Assembly (NCBI GenBank): GCA_009829735.1
Contig: CM020619.1
Coordinates: forward strand, 29,538,063 to 29,602,062
Source of the DNA: Pyropia yezoensis
Lineage: Eukaryota > Rhodophyta > Bangiophyceae > Bangiales > Bangiaceae
Reading direction: 5' to 3'
DNA length: 64,000 nucleotides
Every line of letters begins with the position of its first letter. Within the stretch, counting starts at the first letter, position 1. This document shows, piece by piece, positions 47,316-57,481 of this stretch. A program made the translations under genes and the position numbers. The notes beneath the pieces were generated by a model. The model had not been told where the DNA came from. It did not search any database and saw only the letters and a list, made by a program, of their open reading frames with translations.

Positions 47316-49685
47316 ATGCCGGACCCCCAGGTACCCGGGGGCGAGGACGACCTCCTGCTTGAGGAGGAGGAAGAGGTGATGCAGGACGACGTTCCCGTCT
47401 CTGCCACCGCTGCCGAGTGCTTCTTGGCGAGCTCCTCGGAGGACGAAGGCGACCGGGTAACCGTCCGCGTGGCCCCGGAAGGTGCGCCGGGCGGTTTGTC
47501 GTCCGTGTGCAGCAGCACGACGGCTCCGTCGGGTGTCGGGCAACCGCGCGTAGCGGCTGCCTCTACCCCTACTCCTCCGGCGGCCCGGATGGCTCCTCTC
47601 GCCGGTGCCGGCGCAGCTCTACGTCAAATCGGCGTCGTCGGCGTGTCGGATGGTCGTGGCGGCACCCCGGCCGGGACGGCGGGTCAAGACGGCGCGGGTG
47701 CCCGCCCGGTTGGTGTATCCGCGGCGGCGGGTAACGGGTCTACCCCTGCTGCCCCCGTGGTGCCCACGTCGGGCCCGGGTGGCGGCGATGCTCTGCCCGC
47801 GGTGCCGCGGACGCTTGGTGGTCAAGAAGTGTCTACCCCGATGGCAGTGGACTCCGGGAGCTACTCCGGGCGGGCGCCCGCCCCTCTTCTTCCTCCTCGG
47901 CCCCGTGCACATCCAGCACCGGCCCATCTGCCGGTGGGGCATCCCCTGGCGCCCCCGATTCTTCCTGGTCCTGCCCGGGTTGCCCCGTTGGGTGGCGGCG
48001 TCGCCGTGGCGGCGGGTCAACCCGCCATGTCGATGTCCGACTTGGTGGCTCGGGTTCGAGGCATGACTGTGCAGGAGTCGATGGACTCCGCTGGGCGGAT
48101 GCGGGTGGACTTCCACCAGCTGCGTCTCCCTGGAGAGACCTCCCGGCGCGTCAAGGTGGACCCGAGTTGGGAGCGGGAGTTGGTGCGGCTGGTCAACCAG
48201 CCGAACGCAGTCCGGGTGGAACACCATTGGATCCTGAGTCAGCCGGACGACCGGCATGCGCAGCTCTGGCGCACCCGGATAGGGCGGGGTGAGGTCTACC
48301 TCGACTCCGCCTTCGGGGTATGCGACTTGGTTGCCCCCGCGTTGCCGCGGGAGGTTGACTACCCGGCTAGTGCTCGGGGGATTGCGGCGGCGGCGGAGCC
48401 GGTTGCGTTTGGGGAGACGGTGGGTGATACCGGCCGGTATCCCGGGTTTGAGTACTTCCCGGGGGTATCCCCGTACCTGACGTTGACGGCTCCGTACCCG
48501 CCCATGGCGGGGTTGAAGTCGGCGTCGAGTTGGCGACGCAACCATGGTGTTGTGGCGGATGCGTTTCGCACCGATATAACGTGTGCGTTGCAGAACGGTA
48601 ACGGTCGTGCGCCGGTGTACACTGCCGTGCGCCCGCCTCTGTGGCAGGAGGGGTGGGAACCCGCCCCTGATTTCTGGTCTGACACCGGCTCCTGCCTCCG
48701 ATACTTCGAGAGCGTGTTGGCCTCCCGGCCGGTCCACCCGTTGCAGGGGACTTTCACCCTTGAGGTTACCCTCGGGCAGGCTTCCTCCTTCTTGCTGTCC
48801 GTCCGCCGGCAGGGGCGCCTGTTTCATCTTCCGACGGGTGTCCGTCGGCACATCGGGCAGCTGGGCGTGGACATGATAGCCGCCAAGACCGGGTTGGCCC
48901 GGGAGTTCGAGGCTCTTCTGGCTGTTCACGATGCCGTGAACTGGGCTGGGGTGTTCGCTCGTCCCCCGTACCGGAACCCGCAGGCTGGGGCTTCCCCCTT
49001 GCCTCGTCACTCGTTGCGTATCCGGCGTACTCAGCCGGGTGAGCCCAATAGCCGGGGGTGGGCGTCCACCGAGGCTGTTGCTGACCTGGGTATTCCCGTG
49101 GTTATCCATGACCCTCTTCAGGTCCTTGCCCCGTGGTTCGGTAACCCGATACCGGCGGCGGTTGGCCGTCGTCCCCGAGAGTGGGGCTCTGCGGGTGGGG
49201 AGCGTGAGGTGTCCCGTCGTCGGGCCGAGCCCCGCCGGGTTTACGGTGGGGCCCCTTCAGTAGGGTCCTACCGGGCCTCGTATCAGGTGCCACCGGCTCC
49301 GGTAGTAGCCGTGTCGGCTCCTGTGGCTCCTCTGGCTGCGCCAGTGTCACCTCCTTCCCCTGTCATGCGTGACGGGGGTCCCCGTCTCTGGTATGAGGGC
49401 GTTGACGCCCTTGTTGCCCGCGCAATGCGGGAGGGTCTCTCTGTTAGCTGGGGGGATATCTCCCCAGGTGCTGCGCTGGTTGGGTCAGCGCGTTGCTTCG
49501 GTGGCGTGCTTGACCGCCTCCAGACAGCTCTGGAGGACGTGGAGGCTGGCCGCAGCACCCTCGTTCAGCTATGCACCGAGGTAACTCGGGTGATTGACCG
49601 TCGTGAGATTGCCGACCGGTGGAGCATGGAGGTATACGCGCTTACGCGTGAGTGGCCTCCCTCGGGCAGTGGGTCTACCCACTGA
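47316..49685 (+). CDS. E2 antisense accessory protein (aORF2)
   Basis: A 789-residue frame antisense to E2 gag-pol, between pol and the 3' LTR, the same position as aORF1. The start MPDPQVPGGEDDLLLEEEEE (ATG at 47,316) is the first ATG after the TATA-like box. Regions: acidic N-terminus; long Ala/Pro/Gly-rich segment to about 235; globular domain about 240-600 with HHWILSQPDD, SPYLTLTAPYPP (385-396), LWQEGWEPAPDFW and SVRRQGRLFHLP (495-506); then Pro/Val-rich and a C-terminal helical domain ending in REIADRWSMEVYALTREWP. Two motifs align with aORF1 in the same order, suggesting common ancestry. No signal peptide or membrane helix is clear. The frame is intact despite 5% LTR divergence. Function unknown. 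Confidence 0.8.
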   Translation: MPDPQVPGGEDDLLLEEEEEVMQDDVPVSATAAECFLASSSEDEGDRVTVRVAPEGAPGGLSSVCSSTTAPSGVGQPRVAAASTPTPPAARMAPLAGAGAALRQIGVVGVSDGRGGTPAGTAGQDGAGARPVGVSAAAGNGSTPAAPVVPTSGPGGGDALPAVPRTLGGQEVSTPMAVDSGSYSGRAPAPLLPPRPRAHPAPAHLPVGHPLAPPILPGPARVAPLGGGVAVAAGQPAMSMSDLVARVRGMTVQESMDSAGRMRVDFHQLRLPGETSRRVKVDPSWERELVRLVNQPNAVRVEHHWILSQPDDRHAQLWRTRIGRGEVYLDSAFGVCDLVAPALPREVDYPASARGIAAAAEPVAFGETVGDTGRYPGFEYFPGVSPYLTLTAPYPPMAGLKSASSWRRNHGVVADAFRTDITCALQNGNGRAPVYTAVRPPLWQEGWEPAPDFWSDTGSCLRYFESVLASRPVHPLQGTFTLEVTLGQASSFLLSVRRQGRLFHLPTGVRRHIGQLGVDMIAAKTGLAREFEALLAVHDAVNWAGVFARPPYRNPQAGASPLPRHSLRIRRTQPGEPNSRGWASTEAVADLGIPVVIHDPLQVLAPWFGNPIPAAVGRRPREWGSAGGEREVSRRRAEPRRVYGGAPSVGSYRASYQVPPAPVVAVSAPVAPLAAPVSPPSPVMRDGGPRLWYEGVDALVARAMREGLSVSWGDISPGAALVGSARCFGGVLDRLQTALEDVEAGRSTLVQLCTEVTRVIDRREIADRWSMEVYALTREWPPSGSGSTH

Positions 49686-50136
49686 GGAGTGCTATTGTTT
49701 GTGAGGGAGAGGGCCCCGGGGACCCTTATGGTGGCCGGGTAGTAGTGAGTATAAACTCATCCCCCGCTGGGGCGTTTGCATGATACCACTGCCTGCCTTT
49801 GGGGAGTACCCCATCTGACTTCGCCGTGGCCTGCCTCGGCTCTTTCTCACGTGCCCCAACCCATCCTGGTTGGATAATACTCATGAAGGACAACCTTCCT
49901 TGGTCCGTCACTTGCCTCATGGATGAAGGTTTACATTGGTGTAAGCCTCAGGTTACTTTGAAATTATCGGAGTTAGTCATCTCCTTCAAGTAAACTTGTA
50001 AAAGTCAGTAGCTTACTTAGTTTGCCTAAGTCCGCTCCAACTTAGTGAACCTAAGTCTTGCCGAATCCATGTGACACCCTACTTAGTAGGTATAAGCCTC
50101 TCCCCCCAACAGCCGAAGTCGGTGTCGGTTGGGCTG
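49686..50136. other. Gap between convergent stops in E2
   Basis: 451 bp between the aORF2 stop and the gag-pol stop. AT-richer than its surroundings, with short dispersed repeats of CTTAGT/CTAAGT. Likely holds the antisense transcript's 3' end. Confidence 0.5.
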
Positions 50137-53100
50137 TTACAGTAGGCGTCGTCGCCTCATGTAAGGCATTAGGAGTTGGCGGGGTATATTTGCCGCCTGT
50201 TCCCAGGTGGGTGAGTCGTATCCGACCCACATCACCTTGACGTACCAGGGTCCTGGTAGGTTCGGGTCGGTGTGTCCGACCACGCTCTCTACTTGGTATG
50301 GAATCCCATCGGGTCCCACCGGGTCATCTGACCGGTGGGTTGCAAGAGCTTCATGTAGCAACCCAGCCGGTACCGGCTGAGGCTGTTCCGGCTTCGGAGC
50401 AGGTGTCACATCATTGAGGTTGATGCGTTGTATCTCCGTATCGGAGTGCAGGATGACAGAGTGATCATCTCTGTGTAAGATCTGGTACGGTCCCTTGAAC
50501 GTTTGCATAAGCTTGTTCCCTCGGAACTGCTGGTGTCTGATGTAGACCCAGTCACCTGTTACCAGGGTTGCGTTGCGTACCCGTGGCCGGGCGTCAAAGT
50601 TCTTCTTGTATCGAAGTTGTGTACGGTCAAGGGCACCCTTGAGCTTGGGTATCATCCACGATAGCTTGGCCAACCAAGATAAGTGGATCCGTTCGGCCGG
50701 TCGGCCCTTCGGTATGTCATACCGAGTGCATCTGCCCGGTGGCAGCGTCAGGTTACCGACGCCCATCGGCATGACCCATTCCAGTGGGGCAATGGTGGTA
50801 CTCCGGTGGGGCCTGGCATTGTATGCCAGGGTCAAGACGGACAGAAGCCTGTCCCACGTCTTCGTGTGTTCCGCCACATAGCATTGGAGCATCTTGACGA
50901 TGGTGCGGTTGAACCGCTCCACCTGCCCGTTGGACTGCGGGTGGTAGTCGGATGCCCGACGGGGTTCGATACCGAACATGCCCAGGACCTTAGTGCAGAA
51001 TGCTGACGTAAGGTTTGCTCCGTTATCGGAGAGGAGTTGCTTCATTACTCCGTAAGCACTGATCCAGTGGTCAACCACTGCGTTCATGATGGTGTAGGCC
51101 GTATCGCTCGGGATTGCTACTGCCCGTGACAGCTTAGTAAAGCGGTCCGACATGACCAGGATGTACCTGTTCCCTTCTTCCGTTACCGGAAGCGGTCCGA
51201 GTATGTCGATAGCGACTTGCTCGTTGGGTCCATCCGGGGGGAACAGTTTCATAGCGGATGCCCGCCTATGAAGGCTCATGCGATTCCGTGCGCACGGGTG
51301 GCATCCCCGCACGTGGTCGATTACGTCGACGGCCATTGCTGGCCAGTAGAAGAACTTTCGCATTGCTGCGAACATGCGCGAACCCCCCGGGTGTCCGGCT
51401 GTGGGTTTCTCGTGTTCTCGTTCCATGACCGCCTGCCGTAAGGACACGGGAACCACGAATTCATGCCGCCCATCGGCGGTTGCCCGCCGGTACATGAGTC
51501 CGTCCTCGTTCTCGGAGAAGATGCCGGCCGTGCCGGCCAGGAGGTTAGCACGATGGCGTTTACAGTCATCGTCATTGGCCTGTGCCTCGCGGAAGTCCGC
51601 GAGGGTCAATGGGCACGCAAGGTGTGCCATGGTATGGTCAGCCATACCTTGGGTAGCATTACCCACCACGCACACCGGTACCATCGGGATGTCTTCGTCC
51701 ACCTGTCGGGTATCCCCGCTTGGGGTATCGAGTCGCGACAGCGCGTCCCCCAGATGATGGGTAGAGCCGGCCTTATATTTGGTCCGGTAGTCGTGCTCGG
51801 CCATCTTCAGCCTCCACCGGGCTAGCCGACCGTGGCTGTCGGAATCCTTGTCACCAAGGTTGAGAAGCCATCGTAAAGGTTCGTGGTCGGACCTTACGAT
51901 GAACCTGGAACCTTCCAGGTATGGCCGGAGCAGTTGCACTGCCCATATGACTCCGAGGCACTCGCGCTCGGTGGCACTATAGTTACGCTCAGCCGGGTTG
52001 AGTGTCCGGCTGAAGTACCCCACCGGATGTAGGTCCGGGATAGCATTATCGGTACCGATGATGGTCTCTCCCTGTAGCAGGGTGCATCCCCCTTGGGTGT
52101 CGCAGGCGTCGACGTCGATGACGAAGGTCCCGCGGCTATGCGGCAACGCAAGCACGGGTGGGACTAGCAGAGCTTGCTTGAGCAGCTCGAATGCCTCTCC
52201 CTCGCTGGGCGAGGGAGGTTGGAGTACCTTTGGCAAGGCACTGCTCGTCAGAACCGTTAACGGTTTGGCTATACGAGCGAAGTCCTTGACGAACCGTCGG
52301 TATACGTTGCACATCCCCAGGAAGCTTTTCAGCTGTGTCTGGGTGGTTGGGTATTGCGCATCCCGGAGTGCCCGGGTATTAGCTTCGAGCACTCCCAGTT
52401 TACCTGGTGTGATCTGGTGACCCAGATACTCGACAGTCTGCTGGAAGAAGACGCACTTATTGAGGCGCAGGGTTACCCCGGCGTTCCGCAAGAGGGTGAG
52501 TACGTCGTCCACATGTTGCACATGGTCATCCATGTTACGCGAGAAGACGATGACATCGTCCAAGTACACTAGGCAGTTACGCCACTTGACTCCCGACAGT
52601 ATGATGTCGATGGCCCGCTGGAATGTAGCGGGAGCGTTGGACAATCCGAAGGGCATCCTTAGGAACTCGTAAACGCCACTGTGACAGACGAACGCTGTCT
52701 TGGGGATATCCTCCTCCGCAACGGGGATCTGCCAGTACCCGGCATTGTAGTCGATAGTGGTAAACACTGTGGCTTCCCCCAGCGAGTCGATGCACTCGTC
52801 CATCCTTGGTAAAGGGTATGAGTCTTTCTTGGTAAGCAAGTTGAGGCGTCGATAATCGATGCAAAACCGAGGGGTTTGATCCTTCTTCGGTACGATAACG
52901 ACTGGGGCGCGCAACTCCGACATCGAAGGTCGGATCACCTTAGCTTCACTCATCCTCTTCACTTCCCCATCAACGATCTCTCGTTGCATAGGTCCCGCAC
53001 GATGCGGTTGCGACCGCGCTGGTTGAGCACCTGGTACCAGGTCTATACGGTGTTGGGTTGCCCCAATGGTACCCAGCGCCCCACCGGTCCACATGACGTC

Positions 53101-56100
53101 GTGCATTCTTAGCATCCGTCGTACCCCTTCAGCTACAGAAGGGGGAAGGTGGTCGAGGTCAGCCTCGGCCAGTGCCTTCAAGGCTTCTTGGTCCTTTGGC
53201 GGCATGTCCGCCGGAGCCGCCGAGGGGTTAGGCTTCCCGTCATCGGGTTGCTGTCGCTCGGTGGTCTCGGCGACCGCCAGCACCTCAAGTGGTTCCACTT
53301 GACCTTCCTTGTCAGGGGTAAGGATATCTCCTTCGTAGAGCTCGGCAATCCCGAGGATAGTTCCCTTCCGGAGGGTGACTGCCATACGGCGATAGTTCGC
53401 CATCACGAGCAGTGATGACCCCCCTGCTGGGAGGTCTGCGATACCATTGGCCATGGTCAACCCATGGCGCTTGTAGGTTCGTAGGTTGGACTGGACTCTG
53501 CAGATGCCTGCGAGGTCACAGATAACCGGGAGGACGGTCTCCGATAACGGCTCAAAGCGAGTCCGTTTGGCCAGCCGGAGCGTCCTCGGTTCTACGCTGG
53601 CGTATACCTCAGCCACGTTAACGTGGCTCCCTTGTAGCGTCAGGTCCCTGACGATCGCTGTCTGTCCTCTCTTCGTCCCGTCCGCCTCTTGCAGCTCGAC
53701 GGTCCTCCGGCCCGGCCGGATTGCATCAACGTGAACGTTGATGAAGGTGCACCCCAGTATGCAGGGCACAGATAGAGTCTCACACACCAGGAAGTCAACT
53801 TCCGTAGTGAGCTCCCCGATGGTGACCCGCAGCGACATCACTGCGGTCGTACGAATGAGACGACCATTCGCATCCTTGATCGTGGGTCCCCGAGCAACTC
53901 TGACTCGCGGGAGCCACTTGTCCGGGAGCGTATCCTTCCGGATCAAGTTAGGTCCAGCCACTGTATCCAGTACGGGGTAATACGACCGGGTCGACTGGGG
54001 GTCAACCCCCAGTGTGGCCGATACCTTGAAGTTCTCCAAGGTGAACAGTACGAGGCCTACCCCGATTTCCGGTGTAGCTCGGGCATCCTGAACAGGGCCC
54101 TTGCCTGGTTCCATGTGACGGGGCTTCCCGTCCTCTCCTCCCAACCTTGGTGGTTGGTCATCCATTCCCTGACGCCGTATCGTCGGGGCCGGAAGGTGTA
54201 CCCGGGGGTTGATGCGGCGTCGGCTCAACCGCGCTCTCCGTGGGGCCTTCCCCGCGGCAGTCCGGGGTGGCTTGCTAGGGTTACCCCAGCGACCCCGTGT
54301 CGTCCTTCCTCTTACTCGTTTCACGTGCTCGGCCGGGTACTGTCCTCCGGGGCATCCGAGGGAGGGGGTGCCTCCACGGGGTGCCTCCTCGACTGCCAGT
54401 ACTCCTCCTGGAGCTTGCTGCCTACCTGGTGCCGGGCCTCGGGCGGGATACCCACCCATGGATGCCTTGCGTTGCGCCGCTGCCCGTCGAGACACCTCCG
54501 GGATGAGTGGGCATGCGGACACCCAGTGTTGGGGGTCTCCGCACAACATACATCCGGACGTGCCGGCCGTCCCGGGCGTCCGCGTCGTGTTGGCTCCATA
54601 GGTCCGGTTGCCTGCCTCGGTCGCCCGAGTGCCCGCCCCTTGGTGGGCCTTGGGTCCCGGTGCCAACCGGAACATGGACTCCCCCAGCCGGTTGGTTCTA
54701 CCAGCGAAGTGCGGAGGTGCCTCCGTACGCACTGCCCATGTCGGCAGGGGTTGGTGGGGGTTACCCGTAACCGGGGCATACCCCGTAGTCCGCACATACG
54801 GGACGCGCCGACCCGCTTCCTCGTTGACCCGGAACTCAGTCCCAGCCGGGGCGATGTACGCCACCGTACCATGCTCATCAATCACCGGCGTCGCCGGTAG
54901 CAACAGGTGGCCCTGTTGGTCGACTAGAGGTTCATCCTCACCCGTAGGGGTCTGTTCGGTCGCCACCAGTACTGGTGCGGCCTTACGTTCCACCTTCTCT
55001 TGCCTCGGTACCGGGGTAAGACTGGGCTTGCCTCCCTCACCCTTGGGCTTCGGGGCCAAGGCGCATTCCGGGTGTAGCACCCGGTAGGCGTCCTCTAGGG
55101 ACTTGCACATGTGCATCAGTCGACTGAAGCTCGTCCGAGCCGTATTGGCTCCCCGTGCGGATATCTGCACATAGTTGGGTACTCCTGCGAACAGGATGGC
55201 CCGTAGTTCCCCTTCGCCGAGGAGCTTCCCCAGCTCGTAGTCGAGCTCTTGGATCCGGCGTCCAAACATCTCCTCATCCTCCCAGGACTGGACGGTGGCG
55301 GTGCGAAGGGCCCGATAGTGGTCTTCGCACTTGTCCTCACTGAGGTAGCTGCTAAGCAGCTCCTTCAGTATACCACGGTACTCCATGGGGGTGGTTGCGA
55401 CCCTCATTCCCGGCATCGGGGATGCCACGCGGAGGATGCCTCGGACCCGTTCGTCAACAAAGAACGGGAGGATCTCCAGCGCCAGCCCCTCGTTGACGAG
55501 TGCCTTGTCTGCGGCTGCCTTGAAGCTAGTCAAGAAGCCAATGACTGCCAACGGGCGTCCGTTAGGGCCCCCGAACATAGGGACTCCCTTCATAAGGGTC
55601 TGCATAGAGCGGATCGCTCGGTTCGAGGTCGTACGCATCGATTCCGATACGGTAGTGGATCGGTCCTCCAAACGATAACGTTCGAGAGTCAGTACCGACC
55701 TGAAGACTTCGTTGACAATCTCCGTGTCCGCGTCCTGGATATCCAGTCGCTTGGCCAGTTGATGAGTAAACTCATCGGACTCCATCCGCTTCAGTACGCT
55801 CGCAGTAACCTGCGCTGTCATCGCTTGCACCAATGACGCTGGAACCTCCGGCGTCGCCGCCTCGGGTACCTGAGTTGCTTCGCTCCCTTCGTCGATGGGA
55901 TACTGCGAGATGGTACCGCCTCGCCCCATCGCCGACTCTGTTCCGGCGTAAGTACCCTCCGGATCATGTCCACGGAGCCCGCTCTGGGTGCTCCGAGCGT
56001 AGCGCTCCGTATGGCTACGTTCCAACTCACCCGACGAGTCGGATCCATAACCCGCCGTGTCCGGGGGTTGTCCAGGAGTAGCAACACCGGGGTTGACCCT

Positions 56101-56502
56101 GGTGGACTCCGAAAGTAGTCCGTCCGGCTCGAACCGTACCGGTGTGGGGGGGACCCGACGGGGTACCGTCGTATGGCGTGCTGACATCAGCACCGCCATT
56201 GCGTCCTCCGTACGCTCTTGACGGGCGTCGAGCCTGGTGAACCGGGCCTCGATGCGAGCCAATGAGGCCATCAGGGAGTCCCCTGGTGAAGGTGGCGGCG
56301 GCGTGAGGTCGGCAGAGGACAGTTGCGGCGGTCTGCCGCCTCCGGCCGTCCGTGCCGTACCAAACGTCGATCCGGCACCGGAGAGCATTGGCGTCTCACT
56401 GTTGTCGATCGGGTTACCGATCCCGGTTCCCGGGTTCGGCTCAGGGGTCGGCGTCGACGCCGATCCGTCACCTTGAAAGTTCCCCGTCTCTTGGGTAGAC
56501 AT
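50137..56502 (-). CDS. gag-pol: E2 gag-pol fused polyprotein with chromodomain
   Basis: A single 2,121-residue frame (ATG at 56,502, MSTQETGNFQGDG). Gag portion: Ser/Pro-rich N-terminus, helical capsid-like region, CCHC knuckle CMLCGDPQHWVSACP near 655. Protease: VLDTVAGPNLI with D846-T847-V848, where the usual Gly after D-T is Val. Reverse transcriptase YLDD at 1,313-1,316. RNase H: FVIDVDACDTQGGC. Integrase: zinc domain (HEKPTAGH, CHPCARNR) and D1766, D1826, E1862, with the same D-x59-D-x35-E spacing as E1. C-terminal chromodomain-like segment: VESVVGHTDPN, then YVKVMWVGYDSPTWEQAANI. Unlike E1, gag and pol are one frame, so protease must release all products. The frame is intact. Confidence 0.95.
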   Translation of the reverse strand: MSTQETGNFQGDGSASTPTPEPNPGTGIGNPIDNSETPMLSGAGSTFGTARTAGGGRPPQLSSADLTPPPPSPGDSLMASLARIEARFTRLDARQERTEDAMAVLMSARHTTVPRRVPPTPVRFEPDGLLSESTRVNPGVATPGQPPDTAGYGSDSSGELERSHTERYARSTQSGLRGHDPEGTYAGTESAMGRGGTISQYPIDEGSEATQVPEAATPEVPASLVQAMTAQVTASVLKRMESDEFTHQLAKRLDIQDADTEIVNEVFRSVLTLERYRLEDRSTTVSESMRTTSNRAIRSMQTLMKGVPMFGGPNGRPLAVIGFLTSFKAAADKALVNEGLALEILPFFVDERVRGILRVASPMPGMRVATTPMEYRGILKELLSSYLSEDKCEDHYRALRTATVQSWEDEEMFGRRIQELDYELGKLLGEGELRAILFAGVPNYVQISARGANTARTSFSRLMHMCKSLEDAYRVLHPECALAPKPKGEGGKPSLTPVPRQEKVERKAAPVLVATEQTPTGEDEPLVDQQGHLLLPATPVIDEHGTVAYIAPAGTEFRVNEEAGRRVPYVRTTGYAPVTGNPHQPLPTWAVRTEAPPHFAGRTNRLGESMFRLAPGPKAHQGAGTRATEAGNRTYGANTTRTPGTAGTSGCMLCGDPQHWVSACPLIPEVSRRAAAQRKASMGGYPARGPAPGRQQAPGGVLAVEEAPRGGTPSLGCPGGQYPAEHVKRVRGRTTRGRWGNPSKPPRTAAGKAPRRARLSRRRINPRVHLPAPTIRRQGMDDQPPRLGGEDGKPRHMEPGKGPVQDARATPEIGVGLVLFTLENFKVSATLGVDPQSTRSYYPVLDTVAGPNLIRKDTLPDKWLPRVRVARGPTIKDANGRLIRTTAVMSLRVTIGELTTEVDFLVCETLSVPCILGCTFINVHVDAIRPGRRTVELQEADGTKRGQTAIVRDLTLQGSHVNVAEVYASVEPRTLRLAKRTRFEPLSETVLPVICDLAGICRVQSNLRTYKRHGLTMANGIADLPAGGSSLLVMANYRRMAVTLRKGTILGIAELYEGDILTPDKEGQVEPLEVLAVAETTERQQPDDGKPNPSAAPADMPPKDQEALKALAEADLDHLPPSVAEGVRRMLRMHDVMWTGGALGTIGATQHRIDLVPGAQPARSQPHRAGPMQREIVDGEVKRMSEAKVIRPSMSELRAPVVIVPKKDQTPRFCIDYRRLNLLTKKDSYPLPRMDECIDSLGEATVFTTIDYNAGYWQIPVAEEDIPKTAFVCHSGVYEFLRMPFGLSNAPATFQRAIDIILSGVKWRNCLVYLDDVIVFSRNMDDHVQHVDDVLTLLRNAGVTLRLNKCVFFQQTVEYLGHQITPGKLGVLEANTRALRDAQYPTTQTQLKSFLGMCNVYRRFVKDFARIAKPLTVLTSSALPKVLQPPSPSEGEAFELLKQALLVPPVLALPHSRGTFVIDVDACDTQGGCTLLQGETIIGTDNAIPDLHPVGYFSRTLNPAERNYSATERECLGVIWAVQLLRPYLEGSRFIVRSDHEPLRWLLNLGDKDSDSHGRLARWRLKMAEHDYRTKYKAGSTHHLGDALSRLDTPSGDTRQVDEDIPMVPVCVVGNATQGMADHTMAHLACPLTLADFREAQANDDDCKRHRANLLAGTAGIFSENEDGLMYRRATADGRHEFVVPVSLRQAVMEREHEKPTAGHPGGSRMFAAMRKFFYWPAMAVDVIDHVRGCHPCARNRMSLHRRASAMKLFPPDGPNEQVAIDILGPLPVTEEGNRYILVMSDRFTKLSRAVAIPSDTAYTIMNAVVDHWISAYGVMKQLLSDNGANLTSAFCTKVLGMFGIEPRRASDYHPQSNGQVERFNRTIVKMLQCYVAEHTKTWDRLLSVLTLAYNARPHRSTTIAPLEWVMPMGVGNLTLPPGRCTRYDIPKGRPAERIHLSWLAKLSWMIPKLKGALDRTQLRYKKNFDARPRVRNATLVTGDWVYIRHQQFRGNKLMQTFKGPYQILHRDDHSVILHSDTEIQRINLNDVTPAPKPEQPQPVPAGLLHEALATHRSDDPVGPDGIPYQVESVVGHTDPNLPGPWYVKVMWVGYDSPTWEQAANIPRQLLMPYMRRRRLL

Positions 56503-56709
56503 AGTCACAATCAGTCAACCGACGTAACAGTCACCACGAATAAGATAGCGAGGGGGTAGTTGGGGGAGAGTAACCGTAGATCGCAGTCAAACAGAACCAC
56601 TCAAAACAATCGAACAGATCGCAGCACCACGAGTACAAGAAAAGGACTGGATCCCTATCCGTGTGCCAGGGCCGAAGACGGCGTCACCACAAGGGTGACG
56701 GAAACCCGT

Positions 56710-56727
56710 CCCCTGCTGCTCCACCAA
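56710..56727 (-). other. E2 primer-binding site
   Basis: On the minus strand TTGGTGGAGCAGCAGGGG directly follows the 5' LTR, the same primer site as E1. Confidence 0.75.
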
Positions 56728-57092
56728 TGTAGCACAATGGGGTATCCGCTACACGTCCACTCTCAGGGAACACTCACCAAGGGGGATCGGCATCAACGTC
56801 ACCGGGAGGCCAAGTTTGCTGTCCTTGGAGCGCAAGCCATGGGACCAAGATGGGAGCCCAAATAGGAGGGGTTTGTTGTTCTGCCTTGGCCGGCGGTGGA
56901 TTTGCCGCCGGCCCCCTCGTTATAAATCCTCGGAGACACTACTAACTACCCTCCACCCCAAGATGCAAGTCCCTCTGGTCATACGTAACTTATAGATACC
57001 GTGACCAGTACGGACTCTCAAATTGAAAGCCAAGGATCAGAAGTCGCCCCCCCTAATATTAGGGTCACAATACGGCCGACCATATTGCTACA
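56728..57092 (-). repeat. E2 5' LTR
   Basis: 365 bp. In the sense direction (minus strand) a CTATAAG box at 56,989-56,995 could be the gag-pol promoter. In the opposite direction TTATAAA at 56,920-56,926 faces the flanking pogo-like gene. Confidence 0.95.
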
Positions 57093-57103
57093 CAGATACG
57101 CAC

Positions 57104-57481
57104 GTAAAGAGACATCCCGCGACCGCGCCATCCCTGATCCTGCCAGATTCTGGAAGGGCAATCACACACAACCCGCTGCCATCTGCGTGATTTTTGGCGG
57201 GCGCATGCCCGTAACGGCTAGGGAATCCCGCCCGCCCCCCCCTCGCCTCACGCACCGGGCCTCGCGCTCTGTTTTTGGCGGGCACATGGGCAGGATGTGC
57301 CGCAGAGTCTGCTGCAGCGCTATGCCGCCTTACCACTATCCCCCCCTCCTCCCCAACACCACCGTCGCGGCCGTTTCGACCCCGAGCCTGCCCCCACCAT
57401 TGCTACGATTGCCAACGTCTCCCTCATGCCCCCCCCCCCTCATCGCCTCCCCCCCCAGCTCCCCCCCCCCTGCCTCCCAGG
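57104..57481 (+). other. 5' untranslated part of pogo-like element
   Basis: Between the left inverted repeat and the transposase start. Contains two copies of a motif with TTTTTGGCGGGC (near 57,190 and 57,270) and C-rich runs. No other gene. Confidence 0.5.

Larger units (their letters stand above)
46362..57092 (-). mobile_element. E2: complete Ty3/gypsy chromovirus with antisense gene
   Basis: A 10,731-bp element in reverse orientation. The 5' LTR is 56,728-57,092 (365 bp) and the 3' LTR 46,362-46,727 (366 bp), both with TGTAGCA/TGCTACA ends on the plus strand. CAGAT is duplicated at 46,357-46,361 and 57,093-57,097. The LTRs differ at about 19 positions, roughly 5%, so it appears older than E1, yet gag-pol and the antisense gene are both fully open. 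Confidence 0.97.
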
